A stretch of 64,000 nt of DNA from Nocardioides massiliensis. Its GTDB lineage: Bacteria > Actinomycetota > Actinomycetes > Propionibacteriales > Nocardioidaceae. The notes under the pieces were generated by a model. It was given only the letters and a program-made list of their open reading frames with translations. It searched no databases and was not told the DNA's origin. A program made the translations under genes and the position numbers. The stretch lies in NCBI RefSeq assembly GCF_030811215.1, contig NZ_JAUSQM010000001.1, positions 3,286,001-3,350,000 of the forward strand, read 5' to 3'. Every line of letters starts with the position of its first letter. The first letter of the stretch is position 1. Below, in pieces: positions 25,925 to 40,876 of this stretch.

Positions 25925-27068
25925 TAAACTGCAGCTCCCTCTTGTCGCCGAGGATTCCTTGTGGTCTGAAGATCACCAACAACATCAGGATCACACCGAC
26001 GACGACCCAGGAGAACTGGTTGGCCTGCTGGGTGTTGAGGATGCTGTCGGGGACGAAGGCGTTGGTGAGGCCGCGGATCAGGATGCGGATCGAGAAGAAC
26101 AGGATCGCGCCCAGCACTGGACCGAAGATGGTGGCAGCCCCGCCCAGGAGCAGCGCCGTCCAGATGAAGAAGGTGAGGTTTCGGCCCATGGCATCGGCCT
26201 GCACCGAGGTGGGGAGCACGTAGATCATGCCGCCCAGTGCGCCGAGCGTGCCGCCGATGATCAGGGCCTGCATCTTGATGGCATACACGTTCTTGCCGAG
26301 GCTGCGGATGGCGTCCTCGTCCTCGCGTACGCCGCGCAGCAACCGGCCCCAGGGGCTGCGGACGAGCAGCCAGACGACGATGGCGACCAGCAGCACGATC
26401 AGCCAGGCGACGGCGCGCACCCACCATCCGTCGACGCCGGTGTTCTGGTAGGTGAACGGCCCGATCGTCGTACGCCCCTCACCGAAGACCGAGAGGCTGG
26501 TGAAGTCGTCGCGGTAGCGGCTGCCGGGCAGCCCCTGCGAACCACCGGTGTATTCGGTGAGCGAGGACAGACGTCCGACGTAGCGGATGATCTCCGCGGC
26601 CGAGATGGTGACGATTGCGAGGTAGTCGCCGCGCAGCTTCAGCGTCGGGATGCCCAACAGCAGCGCGAAGACCGTCGCCGATGCCAGGCCCACGAAAATC
26701 GCCAGGATCAGGTTCAGGCCCTGGTCGAGCGCGATCGCGAAGCCGTAGGCGCCCAGCAGCATGAACCCGGCCTGGCCGATGTTGAGCAGACCCGTGAAGC
26801 CGAAGTGGATGTTGAGCCCGATCACCGCGATGGCCACGGCGGCGGTCTGCGGCGAGATCGCTTCGCGCAGGACGTTGGAGGAGATCGTCGACAGCGGACC
26901 GCCGGTGAAGTCGGCGAGGATCCACAGCAGCGCCACGATCGCGACGCCGCTGCCGGTCAGCAGCGCCGTCTTGCGGCGGTCCATGCCGCGCTGGGGCTTG
27001 TCGTCGGGCGTGACGGCGGTCGGCGCCGCGTCGGTCTGCACGACCTGGTCGTGGGGTGTGTTGGTCAT
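25917..27068 (-). CDS. livM: branched-chain amino acid type ABC permease, LivM
   Basis: 383 aa integral membrane subunit. After a charged N terminus (MTNTPHDQ...) there are about ten hydrophobic segments. The family's cytoplasmic coupling region is SPWGRLLRGVREDEDAIRSLGKNVYAIK, and a glycine-rich stretch GGMIYVLPTSV and IFRPQGILG follow at the end. Partner of LivH. ATG 27068 has GGAG upstream and lies eight bases after the livH stop. Confidence 0.94.
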   Translation of the reverse strand: MTNTPHDQVVQTDAAPTAVTPDDKPQRGMDRRKTALLTGSGVAIVALLWILADFTGGPLSTISSNVLREAISPQTAAVAIAVIGLNIHFGFTGLLNIGQAGFMLLGAYGFAIALDQGLNLILAIFVGLASATVFALLLGIPTLKLRGDYLAIVTISAAEIIRYVGRLSSLTEYTGGSQGLPGSRYRDDFTSLSVFGEGRTTIGPFTYQNTGVDGWWVRAVAWLIVLLVAIVVWLLVRSPWGRLLRGVREDEDAIRSLGKNVYAIKMQALIIGGTLGALGGMIYVLPTSVQADAMGRNLTFFIWTALLLGGAATIFGPVLGAILFFSIRILIRGLTNAFVPDSILNTQQANQFSWVVVGVILMLLVIFRPQGILGDKRELQFNG

Positions 27069-27076
27069 CTGAGCTC

Positions 27077-28423
27077 CTACCCGACCCGCTCGGCCTTGCC
27101 GAGGATTCCCTGCGGCCGGACCATCAGCAGCAGGATCAGAATGAGAAGTGCGGTGGCGTACTTGAGGTCACCGGGGAGCCCGAAGACCGGGGTGAGCTCC
27201 ACGACGAAGCCGATCACGATCGCGCCGATGAGTGCGCCGAATGCGGTGCCGAGCCCGCCCAGGGTGACGGCGGCGAAGAGCAGCAGCAGGATCTGCATGC
27301 CGGAGTCCCACTTCACGCCGTTGAGGATGAGGGCGAGCATGATGCCGGCGAGGCCGGCCAGGGCCGTCGCAACGACCCACACGATGCGGACGACGCGGTC
27401 GACGTCGATGCCGCTCGCCGCAGCCAGCGCGGGGTTGTCGGAGACCGCGCGGGTCGCCCGGCCGAGCCGGGTGCGCTGGAGGGCGAACCCGACCGCCACC
27501 AACACCACGATCGAGATGCCCATGGCCCAGAACGACTGCTGGGTCAGCGTGATCGGGCCGAACGTCGTGACCTGCGGCGCCTGGGTGAGGATCCGGACGC
27601 TGCCGGCGCCGACGAAGACCTGGAAGGCGTACTGCATCGCCAGCGAGAGACCGATGGTCACGATCATCATCTGGATCAGGCCAAGGCCGCGGCGCCGCAG
27701 TGGTCGCCAGATCGCCATGTCCTGTGCCAGGCCCGTCGCCCCGCACAGCACCACCGTCAGCACCGCGGCGAGCAGGAACGGCATGCCGGCCCAGCTGACG
27801 AGCATGTAGCAGACCATGCCGCCGAGCGTGACCTGCTCGGCGTGGGAGAAGCTCGACAGCCCGGTCGTGCCGTAGATCAGCGAGAGGCCGACCGCGGCGA
27901 GCGCCAGCAGCAGTCCCAGCCGCAGCCCGCTCGCGGAGGCCTGTGCGAACTGGTCGACCCAGCTCTCCGCGCCGGTGTAGTCGTCGGCGCGCACGTTGAA
28001 CGTGATGTTGGCCTGTCCGCCGAGGCTGATGGTGGGAGTGATGGTCTCGGTGGCGTTGGGCTGGAGCTCGACCCCGTCGGGGAAGGAGTCCGTGTCGATG
28101 GTGAGGGAGTACTGACCCTCCTCGGTGACCTCGAGGACCGCCACACCGGACTCATCGGTCTCGATGACCGTCTCGCCACCCGACGGCAGCGTCACGGTGA
28201 TCGCGATCCCCGGCACCTCGACGCCGGTGGGGAGCCGGGCCTGGAGGCAGGCCGTGGTCTCGGTGCGTTCGCAGGTGGCTCCCGGTTGAGCGGGATCCTC
28301 CGTCGCCGAAGCGGTCACGGACATCGCCGAGGCGATCACCGTGAGCAGTGGAGCGAGCAGCGCCACCACAAGGATCCGAGCTATCCATGCGGTTGCCGCA
28401 CGAGGTGCGCAACGGTCGTTCAA
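27077..28423 (-). CDS. livH: branched-chain amino acid type ABC permease, LivH, with extra N-terminal domain
   Basis: 448 aa, against about 300 for ordinary LivH. Residues 1-40 look like a signal peptide (ARILVVALLAPLLTVIASAM). Residues ~45-150 form a Thr/Val-rich, probably beta-sandwich extracytoplasmic region (VPGIAITVTLPSGG; GVAVLEVTEEGQYSLTID). Only then does the permease start (LGLLLALAAVGLSLIYGTTGL), with the coupling loop RTRLGRATRAVSDNPALAAASGIDV near residue 320. The start is TTG 28423, supported by GGAGGAGG upstream. First gene of the liv membrane operon. Confidence 0.9.
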   Translation of the reverse strand: MNDRCAPRAATAWIARILVVALLAPLLTVIASAMSVTASATEDPAQPGATCERTETTACLQARLPTGVEVPGIAITVTLPSGGETVIETDESGVAVLEVTEEGQYSLTIDTDSFPDGVELQPNATETITPTISLGGQANITFNVRADDYTGAESWVDQFAQASASGLRLGLLLALAAVGLSLIYGTTGLSSFSHAEQVTLGGMVCYMLVSWAGMPFLLAAVLTVVLCGATGLAQDMAIWRPLRRRGLGLIQMMIVTIGLSLAMQYAFQVFVGAGSVRILTQAPQVTTFGPITLTQQSFWAMGISIVVLVAVGFALQRTRLGRATRAVSDNPALAAASGIDVDRVVRIVWVVATALAGLAGIMLALILNGVKWDSGMQILLLLFAAVTLGGLGTAFGALIGAIVIGFVVELTPVFGLPGDLKYATALLILILLLMVRPQGILGKAERVG

Positions 28424-28462
28424 GACAGGTCCTCCTCCATCGCCCGGCTGGACGCCCGAGGC

Positions 28463-28468
28463 AGTCTA
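28463..28468 (-). promoter_or_regulatory. -10 box TAGACT of the livHMGF operon
   Basis: TAGACT on the minus strand leaves a leader of about 33 bases before TTG 28423, enough for the strong Shine-Dalgarno. Confidence 0.45.
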
Positions 28469-28542
28469 GGCGCGTCGTGGCCCAGGTCACGCACAATCAC
28501 CAAGGTCGGCATTGATCGATGCGGAACGGTGACCTAGGGCCC

Positions 28543-29163
28543 TCAGGCCCCGTCGGCGACCGCCGGTCCGTGCTCCACGACGCCGTCCGCGACCTGGCGC
28601 ATCGAGAGCCGCAGGTCCATCGCTGTCTTCTGGATCCAGCGGAACGCCTCCGGCTCGCTGAGTCCGAGCTGGGCCTGCAGCACGCCCTTGGCCCGGTCGA
28701 GCGCCTTGCGGGTCTCGAGCCGGTCGGTGAGCTCGGCGACCTCGGCCTCGAGCAGCTGGAGCTCGGCGAAGCGGCTGACCGCCATCTCGATGGCCGGCTG
28801 CAGGTCGGACTCCGAGAACGGCTTGACCAGGTAGGCCATCGCACCCGCGTCGCGAGCGCGCTCCACGAGCTCGCGCTGGGAGAACGCAGTGAGCATGACG
28901 ACCGGTGCGATCCGGGCCCGGGCGATCCGCTCCGCCGCCGCGATCCCGTCGAGCTTGGGCATCTTCACGTCCATCAGGACCAGGTCGGGGCGCAGCTCCT
29001 CGGCCAGCTCGACCGCCCGCTCGCCGTCGGCCGCCTTCCCCACGACCTCGTAGCCCTGCTCGGCCAGCATCTCCACGAGGTCGAGCCGGATCAGCGCCTC
29101 GTCCTCGGCGACGACCACGCGGCGGACAGGACCCTGCTCGGGGTACACGCTCTGCTCGGTCAC
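28543..29163 (-). CDS. pdtaR: ANTAR-domain response regulator (PdtaR type)
   Basis: 206 aa, the size of M. tuberculosis PdtaR. The receiver domain (residues ~15-130) has VVVAEDEALIRLDLVEML, phospho-acceptor Asp in LVLMDVKMPKLDG, Thr in VMLTAF and Lys in YLVKPFSE. The C-terminal ANTAR domain is ELTDRLETRKALDRAKGVLQ...LSEPEAFRWIQKTAMD, which binds paired RNA hairpins to antiterminate transcription. The frame runs upstream through the tRNA, but GTG 29163 lies six bases after a TACGCT box. The cognate kinase is not in the window. Confidence 0.94.
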   Translation of the reverse strand: MTEQSVYPEQGPVRRVVVAEDEALIRLDLVEMLAEQGYEVVGKAADGERAVELAEELRPDLVLMDVKMPKLDGIAAAERIARARIAPVVMLTAFSQRELVERARDAGAMAYLVKPFSESDLQPAIEMAVSRFAELQLLEAEVAELTDRLETRKALDRAKGVLQAQLGLSEPEAFRWIQKTAMDLRLSMRQVADGVVEHGPAVADGA

Positions 29164-29169
29164 GGCAGA

Positions 29170-29175
29170 AGCGTA
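29170..29175 (-). promoter_or_regulatory. -10 box TACGCT, leaderless pdtaR start
   Basis: TACGCT with six bases to GTG 29163 and no Shine-Dalgarno. Confidence 0.5.
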
Positions 29176-29233
29176 AACGGTGCCGCCCATGCGGACGCTC
29201 CACCGGGCGTCGGTAAGGTGTCCTCCGCATCGG

Positions 29234-29307
29234 GCCCCGGTAGCCCAATCGGCAGAGGCCGCGGTCTCAAACACCGTCCAGTGTGGGTTCGAGTCCCACC
29301 CGGGGCA
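29234..29307 (+). tRNA. tRNA-Leu (CAA) with short variable arm
   Basis: 74 bases fold as a cloverleaf. There is a perfect 7-bp acceptor stem (GCCCCGG with CCGGGGC), discriminator A, an anticodon stem GCGGT/ACCGT with loop CTCAAAC (anticodon CAA, codon UUG), and a perfect T arm (GTGGG-TTCGAGT-CCCAC). The D stem has a C-A mismatch. The variable loop is only five bases (CCAGT), whereas bacterial tRNA-Leu normally has a long variable arm. CCA is not encoded (ACCC follows). Identity rests on the anticodon alone. Confidence 0.8.
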
Positions 29308-29330
29308 CCCGGTGCGAGCAGTCTCAACCG

Positions 29331-30794
29331 CTACGGCGTGCGCGGCTCGGTGGGCCGGCGATAGGCCGGCGCGACCTGGTTGATGGCGTCGCCCATCCGG
29401 TGGATGCGCAAGGCGTTGGTCGAGCCGGGGATGCCGGGCGGGCTGCCGGCGATGATCACCACGAGCTCACCCAGCTTGACGCGGCCGATGCGCAGCAGCG
29501 ACTCGTCGACCTGGCGCACCATCTCGTCGGTGTGCTCCACCGCGTCGGTGCGGAAGGTCTCCACGCCCCACGACAGCGCCAGCTGCGAGCGCACGACGTC
29601 CTCGGGAGTGAACGCCAGCACCGGGATCGCCGTCCGCAGACGGGCGAGTCGGCGGGCGGAGTCGCCGCTCTGGGTGAACGCGACCAGGTAGCGCGCCCCG
29701 ACGCGGTCGGCCACCTCGGCCGCCGCCTTGGCGATCACGCCACCGCGGGTGCGGGGGTCCCACTCGATCTCGGCCATGCGCGCCAACGCGTGGTCCTCGG
29801 TCGACTCGATGATGCGCGCCATCGTCTCGACGGTGGCGATCGGGTAGGCGCCGACGCTGGTCTCCCCCGACAGCATCACCGCGTCGGCACCGTCGAGGAC
29901 GGCGTTGGCCACATCTGCGGCCTCGGCGCGTGTGGGTGCCGGGTTGGTGATCATCGACTCCAGCATCTGGGTCGCGACGATCACCGGCTTCGCGTTGCGG
30001 CGGGCGTGCTCGATGACCCGCTTCTGCAGGAACGGCACGTCCTCGAGCGGGCACTCCACGCCGAGGTCGCCACGGGCGACCATGAACCCGTCGAAGGCGT
30101 CGATGATCTCGTCGAGGTTGTCGATGGCCTGCGGCTTCTCGATCTTGGCGATGACCGGGATCCGCACGCCCTCCTCCTCCATGACGCGGCGCACGTCGTC
30201 GGCGTCAGCGGCACTGCGGACGAAGGACAGCGCGATGAAGTCGACGGTGAGGTGCAGCGCCCAGCGCAGGTCCTCGATGTCCTTCTCCGACAGCGCCGGG
30301 ACGGACACGGCGACGCCGGGCAGGTTGATGCCCTTGTTGTTGCTCAGCCGGCCGGGCACGACGACCTCGGTGAGGACGTCGGTGTCGTTGACCTCGACCA
30401 CCCGCAACCGCACGCGGCCGTCGTCGATGAGGACCGGGTCGCCGGGAGCGACGTCGCCGGGGAGACCGGCGTACGTCGTGGAGCAGATGGTCTGGTCCCC
30501 CGGCACGTCCCGCGTGGTGATCGTGAACCGGTCACCGCGCTCGACCTGCACCGGCCCGTCGGCGAAGAGCCCGAGCCGGATCTTCGGTCCCTGCAGGTCG
30601 GCGAAGATGCCGACCCCGCGCCCGCTGGCGTCCGACGCCTCCCGCACCAGGCGGTAGACCCGCTCGTGCTCCTCGTGGGTGCCGTGGCTGAGGTTCAGCC
30701 GCGCCACGTCCATCCCGGCGTTGACGAGTGCCCGTACCCCCGTCGCCGTCGACGTTGCCGGACCCAGCGTGCACACGATCTTGGCTCTCCGCAC
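29331..30794 (-). CDS. pyk: pyruvate kinase
   Basis: 487 aa glycolytic enzyme, phosphoenolpyruvate + ADP to pyruvate + ATP. The start MRRAKIVCTLGPATS is diagnostic. The catalytic core has IAKIEKPQAIDNLDEIIDA with the active Lys, then DGFMVARGDLGVE and VIVATQMLESMI. The C-terminal allosteric domain is GARYLVAFTQSGDSARRLAR. GTG 30794 is six bases after a TAGGGT box. A palindrome (30811-30830) and two further palindromes upstream suggest transcriptional control. Confidence 0.97.
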   Translation of the reverse strand: MRRAKIVCTLGPATSTATGVRALVNAGMDVARLNLSHGTHEEHERVYRLVREASDASGRGVGIFADLQGPKIRLGLFADGPVQVERGDRFTITTRDVPGDQTICSTTYAGLPGDVAPGDPVLIDDGRVRLRVVEVNDTDVLTEVVVPGRLSNNKGINLPGVAVSVPALSEKDIEDLRWALHLTVDFIALSFVRSAADADDVRRVMEEEGVRIPVIAKIEKPQAIDNLDEIIDAFDGFMVARGDLGVECPLEDVPFLQKRVIEHARRNAKPVIVATQMLESMITNPAPTRAEAADVANAVLDGADAVMLSGETSVGAYPIATVETMARIIESTEDHALARMAEIEWDPRTRGGVIAKAAAEVADRVGARYLVAFTQSGDSARRLARLRTAIPVLAFTPEDVVRSQLALSWGVETFRTDAVEHTDEMVRQVDESLLRIGRVKLGELVVIIAGSPPGIPGSTNALRIHRMGDAINQVAPAYRRPTEPRTP

Positions 30795-30800
30795 GCCCCC

Positions 30801-30806
30801 ACCCTA
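30801..30806 (-). promoter_or_regulatory. -10 box TAGGGT, leaderless pyk start
   Basis: TAGGGT with six bases to GTG 30794 and no Shine-Dalgarno. Confidence 0.6.
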
Positions 30807-30810
30807 GCCC

Positions 30811-30830
30811 AGGTTGGATCGCTCCAACCT
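30811..30830. promoter_or_regulatory. operator-like palindrome in pyk promoter
   Basis: AGGTTGGA-TCGC-TCCAACCT, a perfect 8-bp inverted repeat with 4-base spacer. It lies just upstream of the pyk -10 box and reaches the -35 position, where a repressor would block transcription. Confidence 0.45.
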
Positions 30831-30861
30831 GCTGCGCCCGCTCGTCACTCCTGTCACAGGA

Positions 30862-30881
30862 ATCGCTACACGTGTAGCGAA
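30862..30881. promoter_or_regulatory. palindromic motif copy 1 (pyk upstream)
   Basis: ATCGCTACACGTGTAGCGAA, with an 18-bp perfect palindrome in the middle. Matches the shared pattern TTCRCYAC-N4-GTRGYGAA. Confidence 0.5.
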
Positions 30882-30922
30882 GTCACCGCTGTGTACACGT
30901 TCCAGTCGGCGTGTCGCGCAAC

Positions 30923-30942
30923 TTCGCTACACGTGTAGTGAA
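30923..30942. promoter_or_regulatory. palindromic motif copy 2 (between gltD end and pyk)
   Basis: TTCGCTACACGTGTAGTGAA, one mismatched pair. Centre is 61 bases from copy 1; a smaller palindrome GTGTACAC (30891-30898) lies between them. Confidence 0.5.
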
Positions 30943-30955
30943 TTGGTCGCGGCCC

Positions 30956-32411
30956 TCACACGACGAGGGGGCGCTCGGTGGGCGGGATGGGGGCGGGCAG
31001 GGCGGTGGAGCCGGTGAGGAAGGTGTCGACGGCGGCGGCGCAGGCGCGGCCCTCGGCGATCGCCCACACGATCAGCGACTGACCGCGCCCGGCGTCACCG
31101 GCGACGAACACGCCCGGGACGGTGGAGGCGTAGGTGTCGTCGCGGACGATGTTGCCGCGCTCGTCGAGGTCGACGCCGAGCTGCTCGACCAGGCCCTCGC
31201 GCTGCGGGCCGGTGAAGCCCATCGCGAGCAGCACGAGGTCGGCCGGGATGACCCGCTCGGTGCCCTCGATCTCGGCGAACCCGCCCGCGCCCATCTCCAC
31301 CTCGACCAGCCGCAGGCCGCTGACGCGGCCGTCGGCGCCGACGAACTCCTTGGTCGACACGGCGTAGACCCGCTCGCCGCCCTCCTCATGGGCGGAGGAG
31401 ACGCGGTAGACCATGGGGTACGTCGGCCAGGGCTGGCCCTCCGGCCGCTCCTCGGTCGCGCGCGGCATGATCTCGAGCTGGGTCACCGACGCCGCACCCT
31501 GGCGCAGCGAGGTGCCCAGACAGTCGGCGCCGGTGTCACCGCCGCCGATGATCACGACGTGCTTGCCGTCGGCCCGGATCTGGTCCTCGACCGCTTCGCC
31601 GACGGCGACGCGGTTGGCCTGTGGCAGGAACTCCATCGCCTGGTGGATGCCGGCGAGCTCACGTCCTGGGACCGGGAGGTCGCGGGCGACCGTGGCACCG
31701 ATGGCGAGGACGACCGCGTCGTACCGCTTGCGCAGCTCCTCACCGGTCAGCGTGCCGCCGACGTCGACGCCGGCACGGAAGACCGTGCCCTCGCGGCGCA
31801 TCTGGTTGAGCCGCCGGTCGACGTGCTGCTTCTCCATCTTGAACTCGGGGATGCCGTAGCGCAGCAGGCCGCCGATCTTGTCGGCACGCTCGTAGACCGC
31901 GACCGTGTGACCCGCGCGGGTCAGCTGCTGGGCAGCGGCCAGGCCCGCCGGGCCGGACCCCACGACCGCGACCGTCTTGCCGCTGAGCCACTCCGGCGGT
32001 TGGGGCCGCACGTTGTTGGACTCCCACGCGCGGTCGATGATCGAGACCTCGACGTTCTTGATCGTCACCGGGTCCTGGTTGATCCCCAGGACACAGGCCG
32101 GCTCGCACGGCGCCGGGCACAGCCGCCCGGTGAACTCCGGGAAGTTGTTGGTGGCGTGCAGCCGCTCGATCGCGCCGTCCCAGTCGTCGCGGTAGACGAG
32201 GTCGTTCCACTCGGGGATGAGGTTCCCGAGCGGGCAGCCCTTGTGGCAGAAGGGGATGCCGCAGTCCATGCACCGGCTGGCCTGCTCGGTGATGATCGGC
32301 AGCAGCGCGCGGCCGGCGCTGCCGGGGTAGACCTCGTTCCAGTCCCCCAACCGCTCCTCGACGGGACGGCGTTCGGCGACCTGGCGGCCGGCCTTCAGGA
32401 ATCCTCGCGGA

Positions 32412-32419
<8 letters not shown>
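30956..32419 (-). CDS. gltD: glutamate synthase (NADPH) small subunit
   Basis: 487 aa. N-terminal iron-sulfur cysteines are at Cys50 and Cys53 ([20 protein letters not shown]) and in [13 protein letters not shown]. The FAD site is [17 protein letters not shown] and the NADPH site [14 protein letters not shown]. It passes electrons from NADPH to the large subunit for glutamate formation from glutamine and 2-oxoglutarate. ATG 32419 overlaps the gltB stop by eight bases (ATGGCTGA), giving equimolar coupled expression. Confidence 0.97.
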
Positions 32420-36950
<4,531 letters not shown>

Positions 36951-36972
36951 TGACTCCCGTCGTCGTGCGGTG

Positions 36973-36990
36973 CTGCCGCGGCTGCGGCAG
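36973..36990. promoter_or_regulatory. hairpin in gltB leader
   Basis: CTGCCGC-GGCT-GCGGCAG, 7-bp stem and 4-base loop, about 23 bases before the gltB start. It could influence gltB expression or end lgt read-through; no U tract is present. Confidence 0.3.
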
Positions 36991-37071
36991 TTTCAGTGCG
37001 GGCGGGAGCACCGTGGTGGCTGCTCTCGCCTGCGAGCGCGGGACGACGTTGGCCCAGGCGGAGGTGGAAGA

Positions 37072-38028
37072 CTACAGGACGTCGGGACCCTCGCGCCCCA
37101 CTCGATGGTCCCCTGGTTCGGTGGTCTGCGCCACGTCCGAGTCGGCGTTGGCGTCGGGGCGGGGCTCGCGCCCGGGCAGCCAGACGCTCTCCTCCCGGCC
37201 GGGTCGGCGGATGCCCATGACGACGACGTACGCCGCCGCGGCGAGGAACAGCACGAGCGAGACCCAGAAGTTCACGCGGAAGCCGCCGACGTCGTCGAGC
37301 TGCACCGCGTCGATGCGCAGCGTCTCTGTCCAGCCGCGGCCCACGGTGTAGGCGGCGACGTAGAGCGCAAACGCGCGACCGTGGCCGAGCCGGAAGCGCC
37401 GGTCTGCCCAGACCACCAGGACGGCGACGGCCACGCACCACAGCGACTCGTAGAGGAAGGTCGGGTGGAAGGTGGAGTATTCGGCGAAGCCGAGCGGTCG
37501 GTGGTCGGGGTCGATCTCGAGGCCCCACGGCAGGTCGGTCGGCTTGCCGAAGAGCTCCTGGTTGAACCAGTTGCCCCAGCGTCCGAGCGCCTGAGCGAGC
37601 ACGATGCCCGGCGCGAGCGCATCGGCGACGGGCAGGAAGCGCACGCCGTGGCGGCGCGCGGCGATCCAGGCGCCGACCGCGCCCAGTGCGATGGCACCCC
37701 AGATGCCGAGCCCGCCGTTCCACAGGTAGAGCGCGGTGATGGGGTTCTTGCCCTCACCGAAGTAGCGCTCGTAGTCGGTGATGACGTGGTAGAGCCGGCC
37801 GCCGACCAGGCCGAACGGGACCGCCCAGATCGCGAGGTCGCCGACGAAACCCTTCTGCCCGCCGCGGGCGACCCAGCGCCGGTCGCCGACCCAGATGGCG
37901 ACGAAGACACCGAGGATGATGCACACGGCATAGCCGCGCAGGGGGAACGGGCCGATCTCCCAGACCCCGGTGGAGGGGCTGGGGATCGAGGTCGCGACCG
38001 CCCCCGTCAGCAGCTCAGCGACGCGCAC
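37072..38028 (-). CDS. lgt: prolipoprotein diacylglyceryl transferase
   Basis: 318 aa membrane enzyme, about seven helices, that attaches diacylglycerol from phosphatidylglycerol to the lipobox Cys of prolipoproteins. The Lgt signature is LAQALGRWGNWFNQELFG, with GGRLYHVITDYERY, GLGIWGAIALGA and HPTFLYESLWC also matching. The C-terminal tail is charged (PRPDANADSDVAQTTEPGDH). GTG 38028 is chosen: GGAG precedes it, and it overlaps the trpA end by 14 bases, so lgt is the last gene of the trp unit. The 23 upstream codons belong to trpA. Confidence 0.96.
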   Translation of the reverse strand: MRVAELLTGAVATSIPSPSTGVWEIGPFPLRGYAVCIILGVFVAIWVGDRRWVARGGQKGFVGDLAIWAVPFGLVGGRLYHVITDYERYFGEGKNPITALYLWNGGLGIWGAIALGAVGAWIAARRHGVRFLPVADALAPGIVLAQALGRWGNWFNQELFGKPTDLPWGLEIDPDHRPLGFAEYSTFHPTFLYESLWCVAVAVLVVWADRRFRLGHGRAFALYVAAYTVGRGWTETLRIDAVQLDDVGGFRVNFWVSLVLFLAAAAYVVVMGIRRPGREESVWLPGREPRPDANADSDVAQTTEPGDHRVGREGPDVL

Positions 38029-38832
38029 GACGTACTCCGTCGGCGAGGTCGGCGGTGAGCGTCCCCAACGCGCGGAGCCCGGCGGTCGTGTCGGCACCCT
38101 CGAGCATGGTGCGCACGAAGGCCGACCCGACGATCACCCCGTCGGCGAAGCGCCCGATCTCCGCGGCCTGGTCGCCGTTGGAGACGCCGAGGCCGACGCC
38201 GACGGGCAGGTCGGTGACCGCCTTGGTGCGGCGTACGAGTGGCTCGGCCAGGTCGCTGGTCTGGTCGCGGGCCCCGGTCACGCCCATCACGGCGGTGGCG
38301 TAGACGAAGCCGCGGCTCGCTGCGGTGGTCATCGCGATGCGCTCGTCGGTCGAGGACGGCGAGACCAGGAAGATCCGGTCGAGGTCGTGCTCCTCGGCGG
38401 CCGCGATCCACGCCTGCCCGCCGCCCGGGGCGCTGTCGGGGGTGAGGTCGGGCGTGATCAGGCCCGATCCGCCGGCCGAGGCCAGGTCGGCGGCGAAGCG
38501 CGCGACGCCGTAGCGGTCGATCGGGTTCCAGTAGGTCATCACGACGGTGGGTACGCCGGTCGCGGCGACCGCCTCGACGGTGCGCAGGACGTCGGCGATC
38601 CGGACACCACCCTCGAGTGCCTGCTGCGCGGCGGCCTGGATGGTGGGCCCGTCCATGACAGGGTCGCTGTAGGGCAGCCCGATCTCGACGACGTCGACCC
38701 CGGACTCGACCATCACCTTGATCGCGGCGATGCCGGTCTCGACGTCCGGGAACCCCGCCGGGTAGTAGCCCATCAGCGCGGCGCGACCCTCGCTGGCGGC
38801 GCGGTCGAACGCCGTCCGGGTGCTGGGGCCGC

Positions 38833-38836
<4 letters not shown>
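38015..38836 (-). CDS. trpA: tryptophan synthase alpha chain
   Basis: 273 aa TIM barrel that cleaves indole-3-glycerol phosphate to indole and glyceraldehyde-3-phosphate. The catalytic Glu and Asp sit in [33 protein letters not shown] and [10 protein letters not shown] bind phosphate. GTG 38836 overlaps the trpB stop (GTGA). Coupled to trpB, with which it forms the alpha2beta2 complex. Confidence 0.97.
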
Positions 38837-40082
<1,246 letters not shown>

Positions 40083-40086
<4 letters not shown>

Positions 40087-40871
40087 CGCGTCGTGCCTGC
40101 CGCGCGCATCGCCGCGACGCCGGCTGCCGGGTCGCCGCCGATGACCAGTGCCTCGCCGACGAGCACGACGTCGGCGCCCTCGGCGGCATGCCGTGCCGCG
40201 TCGTCGGGTCCGCGCAGGCCGGACTCGGCGACCTTGACGACGTCGTCGGGGATGTCGGCGGCGAGCGCGGCGAAGGTGTCGGGGTCGACCTCGAGGGTCT
40301 TGAGGTTGCGGTTGTTGACACCGATCAGGGTGGCGCCGACGTCGAGGGCGCGGCGTACCTCCTCGGCCTCGTGGACCTCCACGAGCGCAGTGAGTCCGAG
40401 CTCGAGGGCGAGTGCGTGCAGCGACGCCAGCGTCGCCTGGTCGAGTCCGGCGACGATCAGCAGCGCGAGGTCGGCGCCGTGCGCGCGGGCCTCCCACAGC
40501 TGGTAGGGCGTGACGATGAAGTCCTTGCGCAGCAGCGGGGTCTCGACCGCGGCGCGCACGGCGTCGAGGTCGTCGAGGCTGCCGTTGAAGCGGCGCTGCT
40601 CGGTGAGGACGCTGATGGCGTCGGCCCCGCCTGCGGTGTAGGCGGTCGCCAGCGCCGCGGGGTCGGGGATGTCGCCCAGGTGGCCCTTGCTGGGGCTGGC
40701 GCGCTTGACCTCGGCGATCACGCTGAGCCCGGGGGCGCGGAACGCGGGCATGGGGTCCCGCGCGGGCGGGACCTCGGCCACGCGCGCCTCGAGCGCGGAC
40801 AGCGGGGTGATGGCCTCGCGCGCGGCGAGGTCCTCACGGACCCCGGCGATGATCCCGTCGAGTACGGTCAC
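40083..40871 (-). CDS. trpC: indole-3-glycerol phosphate synthase
   Basis: 262 aa TIM barrel. [19 protein letters not shown] holds the catalytic Glu/Lys region and phosphate site. [26 protein letters not shown] and [14 protein letters not shown] are family hallmarks. Converts 1-(2-carboxyphenylamino)-1-deoxyribulose 5-phosphate to indole-3-glycerol phosphate. GTG 40871 is five bases after the HGxxPAAW gene stop; the 57 upstream codons read through that gene. Confidence 0.97.
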
Positions 40872-40876
40872 TTCGA

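Noticed and set aside
22150-28423. A urea transporter (UrtABCDE) reading of the liv genes
   Set aside because: The extended LivH recalls UrtB, but no urease or other urt gene is seen and the binding protein looks LivK-like, so substrate is left open.
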